A DNA stretch of 64,000 nucleotides from RHLJ01 sp965222205 (GTDB lineage: Bacteria > Bacteroidota > Rhodothermia > Balneolales > Balneolaceae). Positions 51,257-60,578 of this stretch are shown piece by piece. The notes beneath the pieces were generated by a model. That model searched no databases. It was not told the DNA's origin and worked only from the letters and a program-made list of their open reading frames with translations. Each line of letters starts with the position of its first letter. Within the stretch, counting starts at the first letter, position 1. The position numbers were made by a program, and so were the translations under genes. The stretch lies in NCBI GenBank assembly GCA_965222205.1, contig OZ244932.1:2170001-2234000 (forward strand), in the 5' to 3' direction.

Positions 51257-51457
51257 ATGTTGTCGAGATTAGCCATGGTTTTTAAGTCGTTTCTTGGTGC
51301 CGCAGGGGTTGCCGCTTCCCCTATTAAAGCCATTACCGGAATTGTGGTAAGTCTGGTAATTCCCTATTTACTTTATGCCTTTTTAGGTGGTTTTGGACTC
51401 GCTTTAATAATCGGCGGAATAATTTGGGCGGTCTGGTATTTCGCTAAGAAAAAGTAA
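51257..51457 (+). CDS. small glycine-rich membrane protein (66 aa)
   Basis: A good Shine-Dalgarno (AAAGGAG) lies before the ATG. The product has two hydrophobic segments (about 10-38 and 43-62) joined by a short turn and ends in a basic WYFAKKK tail, a hairpin-type membrane topology. No family is recognised. A role as a small envelope or stress protein is speculative. Its stop is one base away from the convergent peptidase gene. Confidence 0.65.
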   Translation: MLSRLAMVFKSFLGAAGVAASPIKAITGIVVSLVIPYLLYAFLGGFGLALIIGGIIWAVWYFAKKK

Positions 51458-51458
51458 T

Positions 51459-53462
51459 CTATTTTTCCTTTCCAGTATTGCGCTCCCAGGGTTCCCATTC
51501 TAATCCAAGCGTGTATTTTTGAATCCATTTTATTTCTTCGATATCCCGGGTACGACGGTTTCGTGGCTCCCTGAATCCATGTGGTTCGCGCTTAAAGGCA
51601 ATATATCTGGTATCCACTTTCCCGATATCCTTCAAAAAAGTAAAAAAGATCTGACTCTGCATCGGAGTATCCGTTCTGTCTCGCAGGCCATGAAGAAATA
51701 GCGTTGGAGTGGTCACATTAAGGGCGTTCATAGCCGGTGACCTTTCACGATATCCTTCTGGATTACTCCAGGGGGTGCCTCCGATATACCAAAGACTAAC
51801 ATCAAAATTGAAGCCTAATCCATATTCAGAAGTCCAGTCCGAAACCATTGCACCTAGTGATGCTGCTTTAAAACGGTCCGTTTTTGTAATTACAGTGCCT
51901 CCAAGTATCCCTCCATAACTCCATCCTCTCACCGCCATCTTATCAGAGTCAACCAACTTTTCTGCTACAAGTTTATCAACCCCAGACATCAAATCTTCGT
52001 AATCACCATCACCAATATCATACATATTTCCTCTTAAAAATGCGTCGCCATAGGCAGTACTTCCCCTCACATTTGGAGCAAGTTGCACATATCCCAATCC
52101 GGCCCATATATGATACCTTGCACTGAAACTATTTGTAAAAACACCTGCCGGTCCACCATGAATATGAAGCAGAAATGGAGCTGATCCATCATTTTTTATA
52201 TCTGTTGGTGCGTATTGAATTCCTTCAATTTCTAAACCATCGGAGCTGTTCCACTGAATCACTTTGTAATCTGCCAGTTCTATACTATCACGAATAAAAG
52301 GGTTTAAATCGGTAAGTCTGACCGGGTTGTCCAGATCATCAATATCGGCAATGAATAAATCTGGCGGAGTAACTGCATCTTCCCTTGTAAAGAGGACTTT
52401 TTGCCTGTTGCTGTCAAAATCACGAGCTGATAAAATCCCTTTAATATCCGTAAGCTGACGAACTGCCCCAGAATTAATATCCAATGAATAAAGATTTGAG
52501 TTTGTTTTGACCAGACCATTAAAAAATATTTCGTCACCGTCATCACTCACAAACATACCGCGTATATCGCCGTTAAACTCTCCCGATATAAGTTCATGTT
52601 CTTTTGAGGATGTGTTCATTCTCCAAATCTTGGATTGCCGCAGCTCCCATTCTTCGTCATCATCAGCAGTAAACAAAATGTGTTCGTTATCTGGCAGCCA
52701 GTGAAGTCCTCCCTCTGGAGCGTTATTATCTGTTAGCCTGATTTCAGTGGTATCACTTAAATCCAGAACGTAAATCTCAGATAAATTCCCTTGATTTCTT
52801 CTCCTTTCAAATCTTTTAGTATATACAACTTTATCATTGTTTGGGGAGATGTCGAATCCACCTAAAATATGCTTCCCTTTTGTAATCCGGGTTTCTTCAT
52901 TCGTATCAAGATCAAATTTCCAGAGTTGATTCCAGTTTCCTTCAGTCTGGCCATTAGGTGCCTCATCCATAAAATAATGATCATACCCTGCTTCATATTC
53001 CTTTTCCTCTTCACTGCTTTTTGGAACATTTGCTATAAAATAAATCGACTTACTATCATCCGACCATTTGTAGCTGCCAACACTGTTCTCATGTTTTGTA
53101 AGCTGAATTGCTTCCCCGCCGGTAGTTGGAAGTAAAAAAATCTGAGAAGCCTCTTTAACTCTTCTTATCATTGAAATATACTTTCCATCCGGAGAATACT
53201 CCAGGCTGCTCCCCCCTTCTTCACCAATATATTGATAGCTGTCGCCCCCTTCGCCTGAGATATAGTAGTACTTGGTATCGTACTCATTTTCATCCCAGTT
53301 CAACGTTCTCTTGCCAAAGATTACTGATTCCCCATCAGGTGAAAGCATTGTTAAACCCAAACTCACCATATCTAAATAGTCATCGGTTGTCATTGCTCTC
53401 TTTTGAGAGAAACCGGAAAGTGAGATAACTGAAAAAAGAACAATAAAAGTAAGTATGCGCAT
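51459..53462 (-). CDS. secreted S9-family serine peptidase (prolyl oligopeptidase type)
   Basis: ATG at 53462 gives a signal peptide MRILTFIVLFSVISLSGFSQ with AGGGG six bases upstream; the longer start at 53537 lacks support. A seven-bladed propeller domain (about 40-400, TolB-like SPDGESVIFGKRTL, YSPDGKYISMI, SPNNDKVVYTK) precedes an alpha/beta-hydrolase domain. The catalytic Ser is in RGWSYGGILGG, Asp in HGLRDRTD and His in REPHGFREP. It probably acts as a periplasmic aminoacyl or dipeptidyl peptidase in peptide use. About 667 residues, family-typical. Confidence 0.93.
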   Translation of the reverse strand: MRILTFIVLFSVISLSGFSQKRAMTTDDYLDMVSLGLTMLSPDGESVIFGKRTLNWDENEYDTKYYYISGEGGDSYQYIGEEGGSSLEYSPDGKYISMIRRVKEASQIFLLPTTGGEAIQLTKHENSVGSYKWSDDSKSIYFIANVPKSSEEEKEYEAGYDHYFMDEAPNGQTEGNWNQLWKFDLDTNEETRITKGKHILGGFDISPNNDKVVYTKRFERRRNQGNLSEIYVLDLSDTTEIRLTDNNAPEGGLHWLPDNEHILFTADDDEEWELRQSKIWRMNTSSKEHELISGEFNGDIRGMFVSDDGDEIFFNGLVKTNSNLYSLDINSGAVRQLTDIKGILSARDFDSNRQKVLFTREDAVTPPDLFIADIDDLDNPVRLTDLNPFIRDSIELADYKVIQWNSSDGLEIEGIQYAPTDIKNDGSAPFLLHIHGGPAGVFTNSFSARYHIWAGLGYVQLAPNVRGSTAYGDAFLRGNMYDIGDGDYEDLMSGVDKLVAEKLVDSDKMAVRGWSYGGILGGTVITKTDRFKAASLGAMVSDWTSEYGLGFNFDVSLWYIGGTPWSNPEGYRERSPAMNALNVTTPTLFLHGLRDRTDTPMQSQIFFTFLKDIGKVDTRYIAFKREPHGFREPRNRRTRDIEEIKWIQKYTLGLEWEPWERNTGKEK

Positions 53463-53543
53463 AGAACCCCTGAAATTTTTCTCACTTAAATAAACCATTC
53501 TCAGGTTCAATTCAAAGCCAGTGATTTTTCTGCACAACCCTAT

Positions 53544-54812
53544 TTAAAGGTAATCTCTTCCAAAAAATGGCTTCAATACTTCAGGGACTCTCACTTTAGC
53601 ATTCTCTTCCTGATATGCTTCCAATATTGCGGCAACAACTCTGGGTAATGCCAGTGCTGAACCATTTAGTGTGTGAACCATTTCAGTATTCTTCTCCTCC
53701 TTACGATAACGCAGTTGCATACGCCGCGCCTGGAAGCTCTCGAAGTTTGAGCAAGAACTTACTTCCAACCAACGCTGTTGTCCCGGGCTCCAGACTTCCA
53801 AGTCGTACTTTTTACTTTGAGTAAAGCCCATATCTCCCGTACACATCAGTAAAGTTCGATATGGTAATTCAAGGGCCTGAAGAAGTTTTTCTGCATGCTC
53901 TCTTAGGCTTTCAAGTTCATCATAAGAAGTTTCAGGTTTTACAATTTTAACCAGCTCTACCTTGTCAAATTGATGAAGCCGATTTAAACCACGAACATCT
54001 TTGCCATAAGACCCGGCCTCTCTTCTCCAGCATGGCGTGTAGCACACATATTTAATTGGCAGATCCTGATCAGCAACAATCTCATCTCTATGAAAATTTG
54101 TAACAGGAACCTCTGCAGTAGGAATCGCAAAAAACTCATCTCGCGGAACTACATACATCATATCTTCTTTATCAGGAATCTGACCGGTTCCACGGGCTGA
54201 ATCTTCATTCACAAAATAAGGAGCCTGAAGTTCAGTATACCCTGCGTTGGCTGCTTCATTGATAAAATAATTGATCAATGCTCTCTGAAGTTGAGCCACA
54301 GGACCTACATAAAAAGGAAATCCTGCTCCGGTTACTTTCACTCCCCGCTCGAAATCAACCCACCCATATCGTTCGGTTAACTCCCAGTGAGGTTTTCTCC
54401 ATTCGTCATTATTGGGTTCACCCCAGGTCGAAAATACTTTATTATCATCTTCAGTTGCGCCAACAGGTACACTCTCATGCGGCACATTTGGAATCTTCAG
54501 GAGCAATGTCTCCCGCTCATCCTGCAAAGCTTTTACCTTTTCTTCTATCTCCTTTATTTGCTCTTTCAGGGATGAGGTCTCTGCAATAATAGCCTGAGCT
54601 TCATCTTTCTTTCCCTGTCCCATCAACATCCCAATCTGCTTAGCTTTGGAATTACTTTCGCTGCGAATACCATCCGCTTTATGCGCTAGTGAACGCCATT
54701 CTTCATCTTTAGACAAAACTTCTTCAACTATAGAGTTGTCTTTCTCTCCCTTATCCAGCATCGCTTTTTGCACGAGTTCTTTATTCGATCTGATGAAATT
54801 TATGTCCAGCAT
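53544..54812 (-). CDS. serS: seryl-tRNA synthetase
   Basis: Class II aminoacyl-tRNA synthetase. It begins MLDINFIRSNKELVQ with the N-terminal coiled coil (about 28-105), then the class II catalytic core. Motif 2 is CWRREAGSYGKDVRGLNRLHQFDK, motif 3 is GSALALPRVVAAILEAYQ, and the serine-binding TAEVPVTNFHRD is also visible. At 422 residues the length is normal. It is a monocistronic gene with a 188-base gap to the divergent Lrp regulator. Confidence 0.96.
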   Translation of the reverse strand: MLDINFIRSNKELVQKAMLDKGEKDNSIVEEVLSKDEEWRSLAHKADGIRSESNSKAKQIGMLMGQGKKDEAQAIIAETSSLKEQIKEIEEKVKALQDERETLLLKIPNVPHESVPVGATEDDNKVFSTWGEPNNDEWRKPHWELTERYGWVDFERGVKVTGAGFPFYVGPVAQLQRALINYFINEAANAGYTELQAPYFVNEDSARGTGQIPDKEDMMYVVPRDEFFAIPTAEVPVTNFHRDEIVADQDLPIKYVCYTPCWRREAGSYGKDVRGLNRLHQFDKVELVKIVKPETSYDELESLREHAEKLLQALELPYRTLLMCTGDMGFTQSKKYDLEVWSPGQQRWLEVSSCSNFESFQARRMQLRYRKEEKNTEMVHTLNGSALALPRVVAAILEAYQEENAKVRVPEVLKPFFGRDYL

Positions 54813-55000
54813 TCCTACCGCTTTTTTGAATTTGAAATAAAGCTTAAAGATAAGACCTAATCATGACTTCGTTAATATTTTTTTGCGATACCCCAAACTT
54901 TTGTCTTTTATTTTTGATGGGGCTTATCTAACTTAAAACCTAAATAAATTAGGCTATTCTATTTATCTCAAAGAAATTTTAGGAAAACGAGCTATTTTAC

Positions 55001-55480
55001 ATGACACATCTTTTAGACGATATCGATATCGCTATTTTAAATCACCTTCAAGAGAATGGTAGAGCGCAGCGAAATAAAATTGCTGAGCTTGTAAACCTTT
55101 CGGTTCCATCGGTATCAGAACGGATGAAGAAACTTGAAGAACGTGGGCTTATTAAAGGCTACCACGCTATTTTAAACAGTAAGGATTTTAACTTCGATAT
55201 CACTGCCTTCCTTTTTGTACAGGTTGATGGATCGGAACATTATTCTGAATTTGTGCGAAGAATTTCCAGCGAACCCGAAGTTTTAGAATGCCATTCTATT
55301 ACGGGAGATGGCTCTCATCTTCTGAAAGTGAGAACTAAAAACACTTCGTCATTTGAACGGCTGCTTTCAACTATTCAGTCATGGAATGGTGTAAGTAAAA
55401 CACGTTCGAATCTCGTTCTTTCAAGTTTTAAAGAGACCCGGGCTCTTCCTATCGAACAAGCTACAGAGCTTATAAAATAG
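55001..55480 (+). CDS. Lrp/AsnC-family transcriptional regulator
   Basis: 159 residues: helix-turn-helix (about 8-55, DDIDIAILNHLQENGRAQRNKIAELVNLSVPSVSERMKKLEERG) and a C-terminal RAM/ligand-binding domain (about 70-150, with ITGDGSHLLKVRTKN). Such feast/famine regulators respond to amino acids. The target is unknown, and the flanking genes (serS and a sigma54 activator) do not fix it. It starts at ATG in an AT-rich leader without an obvious Shine-Dalgarno. Confidence 0.92.
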   Translation: MTHLLDDIDIAILNHLQENGRAQRNKIAELVNLSVPSVSERMKKLEERGLIKGYHAILNSKDFNFDITAFLFVQVDGSEHYSEFVRRISSEPEVLECHSITGDGSHLLKVRTKNTSSFERLLSTIQSWNGVSKTRSNLVLSSFKETRALPIEQATELIK

Positions 55481-55563
55481 CTGATTTAACTCAAGAAAAG
55501 AGTTAATAAACACACTGGGATTCGTTACCTTTACGACAGAATGACAGACGTAATAGAATAAGT

Positions 55564-56865
55564 ATGGATCGCGAAGTATTTCAGGAACAATTTGGGCTGC
55601 TAGGCGCCTCTCCTGCTATCAGGCAGGTAGTAGATAAAATAATGCAGGTTTCGAAAACCGATATCACCGTTTTGCTGCAAGGGGAAAGCGGTGTAGGAAA
55701 AGATGTTACCGCAAGAGCTATTCATGGAACCAGCGAGCGAAAACGTAATGACCTCGTTATTGTAAACTGTGGAGCTATTCCGGAAGGGATTATTGAAAGT
55801 GAGCTTTTTGGACATGAAAAAGGAGCGTTTACTGGTGCAAATGACACCCGGGAAGGCTATTTCGAAAAAGCCGATGGAGGAACCATCTTCCTCGATGAAA
55901 TCGGAGATACTCCAAAAAATGTGCAAGTAAAGCTACTTAGAGTTCTTGAGAATGGAGAGTTCTTCCGGGTTGGTTCCAGTAAAGTTCAAAAAACGGATGT
56001 GCGCTTAATCGCCGCAACCAATCGCGATCTCTGGCAAATGGTGAAAGAAGGGTCTTTCAGAGAAGATCTTTATTACCGGTTAGACACCGTACAAATTCAC
56101 CTTCCTCCCCTTCGGGAGCGGCAAGAAGATGTGATTCCGATTTTCAGAAAATTTGTGCAGGAATTTTCAGCTCGATATGATTCTGTATTTAAAGGATTTT
56201 CTGATGAAGCACGTGAATTACTTATTTCTTATCGATGGCCGGGAAACATCAGGGAACTGAGAAACGTAGCTGAACAGCTTGTTGTGCTTGAAAAGTCTCA
56301 GTTTATTGATGTCGAGAAACTTCAGAAATACTTGAAGGGCAGGCAACATGAAGGCTCTGCCGATAACCTGCCAATAGTTGCAAATTCTGAGTCTGCCCGG
56401 GAATCGGATTCAGCTTTTGATCGCAGAGATCGTGAGCTGGTATATCGTGCTTTAGTTGAGCTCAGAAATGACATTGGAGATGTAAAACGCATGTTAGCAA
56501 ACTTCCTGTACTCATCACTTTCTGATAAAGGAATTAAAGCATTACCGCCCGCTATTCGTGATGACGTTAACACTGAATTGCCTTCTAACCTGAATATCGA
56601 TCTTGGGAATCAGGCTTCTTTGGGAATGAGTTCTCTCCCGAATCAACATTCTGAGCATGATGATTCTGACTTTATTGATCCTGAAGAATCAGAGTTGATG
56701 AAGTTTTTTGGGGATGATGAAATTCCTTCAATCGAAAACACCGAGCAATTCCTAATCAAAAAAGCACTCGATAAATTTGACGGGAACCGAAGAAAAGCCT
56801 CCGAAACGTTGGGCATAAGCGAACGAACCCTTTATCGGAAACTGGATCAATATGGGTTGGCATAA
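55564..56865 (+). CDS. sigma54-dependent transcriptional activator (AAA+ and Fis-type HTH)
   Basis: Enhancer-binding ATPase for RpoN promoters. The AAA domain (about 5-240) has Walker A GESGVGKDV, the sigma54 contact loop GAFTGA, Walker B GGTIFLDEIGD and the R-finger region PLRERQEDV. The C-terminal Fis-type HTH is NRRKASETLGISERTLYRKLDQYG. There is no N-terminal receiver or sensor domain, so it may be constitutively active or controlled by partners. Immediately downstream, and overlapping by 14 bases, is an LptE-like lipoprotein gene, an order seen widely in Bacteroidota. Confidence 0.93.
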   Translation: MDREVFQEQFGLLGASPAIRQVVDKIMQVSKTDITVLLQGESGVGKDVTARAIHGTSERKRNDLVIVNCGAIPEGIIESELFGHEKGAFTGANDTREGYFEKADGGTIFLDEIGDTPKNVQVKLLRVLENGEFFRVGSSKVQKTDVRLIAATNRDLWQMVKEGSFREDLYYRLDTVQIHLPPLRERQEDVIPIFRKFVQEFSARYDSVFKGFSDEARELLISYRWPGNIRELRNVAEQLVVLEKSQFIDVEKLQKYLKGRQHEGSADNLPIVANSESARESDSAFDRRDRELVYRALVELRNDIGDVKRMLANFLYSSLSDKGIKALPPAIRDDVNTELPSNLNIDLGNQASLGMSSLPNQHSEHDDSDFIDPEESELMKFFGDDEIPSIENTEQFLIKKALDKFDGNRRKASETLGISERTLYRKLDQYGLA

Positions 56866-57370
56866 ACGACTTTTTTTAGTACTTCTTCTTGGAACCACAA
56901 TCCTCCAAAGCGGTTGTTTACGATATAGTTTTACCGGCACTTCTATCCCTGAGGGGGTTAATACTATCTATATTCCATTCTTTCCGGATCAATCAAACAG
57001 CGGGTTTGGAGATTTAAGTGATCGACTGAACCAGGCTCTGATCGAGCGGTTTGTTAATCAAAGTCGTCTGCAACTTGCAAATAGTGAAAGTGATGCAGAT
57101 GCGGTTTTGGATGGATCAATCGCCAGCTACAGCAATCGCCCCTTCAGTATTGGTGGTGATGAACAAGCCACTCAGAATCAAATTCAAATTAGTGTACGGG
57201 GAAGTTTTCAATATCAATCTGATGATGAAGCACTGTGGAATAAAACATTTACCGGTTCATTTACTTTTGATCCAACCGATGACCCTATAAACGGAGAGCA
57301 GGATGCTGCAGATGAGGCTCTTGAGCAAATAGCCAACGATATGTTCAACGATGCGGTAAGTAGTTGGTAA
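56852..57370 (+). CDS. lptE: LptE-family lipopolysaccharide assembly lipoprotein
   Basis: 172 residues. The lipoprotein signal MGWHKRLFLVLLLGTTILQS precedes a lipobox LQSGC. The mature part begins RYSFTGTSIPEGVNTIYIPFF, characteristic of LptE, and contains the beta-sheet and helix fold (LNQALIERFVNQSRLQLA; DGSIASYSNRPF). LptE plugs the LptD barrel in the outer membrane. It overlaps the sigma54 regulator by 14 bases, so the two are translated from one transcript. Confidence 0.88.
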   Translation: MGWHKRLFLVLLLGTTILQSGCLRYSFTGTSIPEGVNTIYIPFFPDQSNSGFGDLSDRLNQALIERFVNQSRLQLANSESDADAVLDGSIASYSNRPFSIGGDEQATQNQIQISVRGSFQYQSDDEALWNKTFTGSFTFDPTDDPINGEQDAADEALEQIANDMFNDAVSSW

Positions 57371-57416
57371 TTCCTTTTGTAAGTAATATCGAGTCACAGT
57401 ATTATTGCCGATAGTT

Positions 57417-58022
57417 ATGCAGACACTCCCGTTCAATATTCCTAAATCTCTTTCCTCGTACATCGAAAAGTTTGATGATGATCCGAAAGGAATCACAAAA
57501 AAGCTTCATCGACATATCAAAAAACGGGACCCCGATGCAGTCGGACATTTTCTTCTGGCATGGTTTTATCATCTTCAGGATCAAAATAAGACTGCAATAA
57601 AAGAAGCGCTTATTGCGAAAACCTATGCCCCGGGAAGTCCTTTAATGGAGCATTTGCACTATTTTTTAGTCCACCCTGAACTATTTGAAGCTTCAGTTCC
57701 AACTACTCAATACAGCTCGCAAAGAAAGCTACAACAAGCTTCGCGTACCTCGCCAATACTTGATCTGGATCGCTTGATTGAGATGTTGGAGGCTGTAGAA
57801 TCTCAGCGAATTCAAATCTCTTTAGATGAAGATGTTGATGAAACTGATCTAAGTGAAGATTCAACTGAAGTGGAAGATATTATCTCGGAAACGCTGGCAA
57901 AAATTCATGTTACTCAGGGCAACAAAAGTGAAGCAATCAAAATGTACGAACGGCTTATCACAATTAATGAAGACAAAGCCGAAGTGTACAATTCTGAGAT
58001 TTCGAAATTGAAGAAAGATTAA
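57417..58022 (+). CDS. TPR-like protein of unknown function
   Basis: ATG at 57417 is chosen over the TTG at 57405. The N-terminal half is helical (LDYHLQDQN-like HFLLAWFYHLQDQNKTAIKEALIA). Then comes a linker and a C-terminal TPR-like hairpin ISETLAKIHVTQGNKSEAIKMYERLITINEDK, the repeat often seen at the ends of Bacteroidota TPR proteins. It has no signal peptide. It lies 46 bases after lptE on the same strand and could be co-transcribed. Its stop shares TTAA with the convergent MBL gene. Confidence 0.8.
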   Translation: MQTLPFNIPKSLSSYIEKFDDDPKGITKKLHRHIKKRDPDAVGHFLLAWFYHLQDQNKTAIKEALIAKTYAPGSPLMEHLHYFLVHPELFEASVPTTQYSSQRKLQQASRTSPILDLDRLIEMLEAVESQRIQISLDEDVDETDLSEDSTEVEDIISETLAKIHVTQGNKSEAIKMYERLITINEDKAEVYNSEISKLKKD

Positions 58023-58654
58023 GCTTTCACAAAAGGGTTATTCATCTTTTCATGACCAATTGTAGTTTCGGGACCATGGCCCGGATAAACAACCGTTTCT
58101 GAAGGAAGTAAGTATAATTTCTCACGGATAGATTGCTCAAGCAGTGTTAAATCTCCTCTGTACAAATCAGTCCGCCCAATACTTTCTCTGAAAAGAGCAT
58201 CTCCGGCTATCACTAAATTATCCTCCTCAAAATAAAGCGAAGTATGATCCGGAGAATGACCGGGTGTGTATAAGCATTCGAAGGTGAATCCAGCCACTTC
58301 AAAAATTCCACTTTGTGGTAAAGCCTCCGGAGTGAAACTAAAGCCAACCTGATTCAACCCAAACATGGTCGCCTGATTACCAAAATTTTCCCATAAAAAA
58401 GGATCCTCGGTATTTAAATATACCGGAATCTCAAAATCCTTTAGCAGCCGTTGAAGTCCCAAAACATGATCTACGTGTGCATGAGTAAGTACAACAGCCT
58501 TTAATTCAATAGCTTCCTGAGAAAGGTAAGAGCTGAAATTTTCAAACTCACTTTTGTTCGAGAAACCCGGATCAACAACAATACCCGCCCCTTCTTTCGA
58601 TAGCAGGTAGGTGTTCTCCATAAAAGGTCCGACTTCAAATTTCTTTATTTGCAT
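58019..58654 (-). CDS. MBL-fold metallo-hydrolase (glyoxalase II-like)
   Basis: 211 residues; the metal-binding HxHxDH is in THAHVDHVLG (about residues 57-63), with TPGHSPDHTSLYF, IAGDALFRESIGRTDL and YPGHGPETTIGHE contributing the further ligands. Likely a hydroxyacylglutathione or other thioester/lactone hydrolase of the cytoplasm. The substrate is not defined, and the short length lacks the C-terminal glutathione-binding domain of true GloB. Confidence 0.9.
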   Translation of the reverse strand: MQIKKFEVGPFMENTYLLSKEGAGIVVDPGFSNKSEFENFSSYLSQEAIELKAVVLTHAHVDHVLGLQRLLKDFEIPVYLNTEDPFLWENFGNQATMFGLNQVGFSFTPEALPQSGIFEVAGFTFECLYTPGHSPDHTSLYFEEDNLVIAGDALFRESIGRTDLYRGDLTLLEQSIREKLYLLPSETVVYPGHGPETTIGHEKMNNPFVKA

Positions 58655-58719
58655 AGCTAAAAATAAAAAAGGATGTCACCATTTCTGATGCATCCTCTTA
58701 AAATTTGTAAGAAAAAAAA

Positions 58720-58932
58720 TTACTTCTTTTTGTCGTACATGCGCTTGAAACGATCTACACGACCCGCTTTAGCAGTAAAAGACTTTCGAGTGTAAAAAGG
58801 GTGATTGGTTGAATCAATCTCGCTCTTATAAACACCGTCGTTTGTTTTAAGTGTGCTACGAGTCTGAATCTCAGAACCGTCACTCAAAACGACTGTAATT
58901 TCTTTGTAATCTGGATGAATTCCTTTTTTCAT
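58720..58932 (-). CDS. rpmE: 50S ribosomal protein L31, zinc-independent form
   Basis: 70 residues with the L31 start MKKGIHPDYKEITVV and TRSTLKTNDGVYKSEIDSTNHPFYT, ending FKRMYDKKK. The cysteines that bind zinc in canonical L31 (CxxC) are absent, so it is the C-minus form, useful when zinc is limiting. It has its own predicted promoter (58969-58999). Confidence 0.94.
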   Translation of the reverse strand: MKKGIHPDYKEITVVLSDGSEIQTRSTLKTNDGVYKSEIDSTNHPFYTRKSFTAKAGRVDRFKRMYDKKK

Positions 58933-58968
58933 AATTTCTTCGCTTCCTTCAGTTTTTTGGAAAGGCTA

Positions 58969-58999
58969 CAAATATAAGATTATCTAAGGGCTATTTCAA
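58969..58999 (-). promoter_or_regulatory. predicted Bacteroidota-type promoter of rpmE
   Basis: On the minus strand TTG (58997-58999) is followed after exactly 20 bases by TATATTTG (58969-58976), a perfect TAnnTTTG. The -7 box is 36 bases before the rpmE start codon. No zur-like operator is obvious. Confidence 0.65.
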
Positions 59000-59004
59000 T
59001 CCTT

Positions 59005-60510
59005 TTATACTTCAAAATCATTGAAATCTGAATCCCCCAGATCGCCGAATGATGTAAACATAGAACCTACCATATCAGAGTATGAAGTTTGATCATCTAA
59101 ATCCTGTTTACTAAGCATTGAATTTTGATGAAGAGCCTCTAAAACCAAGTCCATCCACGAATTAAGTTCGAAGTCATTAGAAGAACTTATCTGCTTTTTT
59201 ACCAGTTCTTTAAGACCGGAAACTTTTCTCAAAATCTTCTGGTAGTCTTTATTAGACAAAGTATCTGAGATATTGATTTCGTTTCCGCTTGAAAACCAAT
59301 CTGTAATCGCTTTATAACTACTTTTTTCTTCTTCAGATCTGCTTTGTGGGTCAGGGAAATGCCTCTTAAACACTTTACTGATTGAGCGACCTACAATATG
59401 TTTAGCTACACTTATCGCCCCCTCCTGTTCCCCTTCGTACACCAACTCAAGTTTACCGGTTAATGCGGGAACTACGTGGTACACATCGGCTATTCGAACT
59501 GAAGTTTCTGACTCTCCATTAATAATCGCCCTGCGCTCAGCTGAAGAAATAATCTGCTCCATCGCGGTAATGGTCATCCGTGTTGAAACCCCACTCTTCT
59601 GATCAACATATTCTGAATCTCTGGCCTCAAAAGCAGCTTGTTCCACCACCTCCCTATATACATCCGGAATATGAACTTTAATATCCTGATGTCGCTCGTC
59701 CCAGGCCTCTTGCTTTGTAATACTAATTCCGGTTTCTAATTCCTTTGGATAGTGAGTGATTATCTGAGCATCAATTCGATCCTTCAACGGAGTAATAATA
59801 TTCCCGCGATTAGTATAATCCTCTGGATTTGCTGAAAAAGCCATCGAAATATCAAGCGGAATTCGCACATTAAATCCCCGAATCTGAATATCTCTTTCCT
59901 GCATAATATTGAGTAGCGCAACCTGTATTCTTGGTTGAAGATCGGGTAGTTCGTTAATCACAAAAATCCCGCGATTCGTTCGGGGAATTAGCCCAAAATT
60001 AATCGCGTTTTCGTCAGCAAGATTCAGTTTATGGGTTGCGGCTTTAATCGGATCAATATCTCCAATTAAATCAGCAACCGTAGTGTCTGGTGTTGCCAGC
60101 TTTTCACCATATCTATTTAAGCGATGAACCCACTCGATTGGTGTTTCATCACCTTTTTCATCAATCAAATCTATTGCGAATCGGGATAGTGGATTAAAAG
60201 GGTCATCATTAATTTCTGATTCTGCAACAATTGGCATGTATTCGTCTAAAAACTGAGTTAACATGCGCAAAATCCTGGTTTTTGCCTGACCTCTTAATCC
60301 TAGTAATATCATATCATGGCGGGAGAGTATAGCGTGCTGAATCTGTGGCAATACTGTTTTTTCGTAGCCAAGAATCCCTTCGAAAATTCGATCTCCCTTT
60401 TTTATTTTCCGGATCAGATTTTTTCGGATTTCATCCTTTACCGAAACAGATTGCCAACTGCTTTCTTTTAATTCTTTAAGCGTACGTACCTTCTTGTGTA
60501 AATCTTTCAT
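59005..60510 (-). CDS. ChlI/MoxR-like AAA+ ATPase
   Basis: 502 residues, magnesium-chelatase-subunit-I-like. A P-loop GLRGQAKTR (about residues 71-79) follows LGYEKTVLPQIQHAILSRHDMILL. It also shows GIFVINELPDLQPRIQVALLNIMQERDIQIRG (Walker B and helix 2 insert) and DISMAFSANPEDYTNRG (sensor 1). It has the family's C-terminal extension. Such genes are usually beside a VWA partner; here neighbours are rpmE and pabB, so the partner is elsewhere or unknown. Start ATG at 60510. Confidence 0.85.
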   Translation of the reverse strand: MKDLHKKVRTLKELKESSWQSVSVKDEIRKNLIRKIKKGDRIFEGILGYEKTVLPQIQHAILSRHDMILLGLRGQAKTRILRMLTQFLDEYMPIVAESEINDDPFNPLSRFAIDLIDEKGDETPIEWVHRLNRYGEKLATPDTTVADLIGDIDPIKAATHKLNLADENAINFGLIPRTNRGIFVINELPDLQPRIQVALLNIMQERDIQIRGFNVRIPLDISMAFSANPEDYTNRGNIITPLKDRIDAQIITHYPKELETGISITKQEAWDERHQDIKVHIPDVYREVVEQAAFEARDSEYVDQKSGVSTRMTITAMEQIISSAERRAIINGESETSVRIADVYHVVPALTGKLELVYEGEQEGAISVAKHIVGRSISKVFKRHFPDPQSRSEEEKSSYKAITDWFSSGNEINISDTLSNKDYQKILRKVSGLKELVKKQISSSNDFELNSWMDLVLEALHQNSMLSKQDLDDQTSYSDMVGSMFTSFGDLGDSDFNDFEV

Positions 60511-60578
60511 TGCCAAATTTATGCAGTGAGTTTACCTTCTAACTTTTGCGAGTCCGTTATCATTCACTTTTTTAGAAA

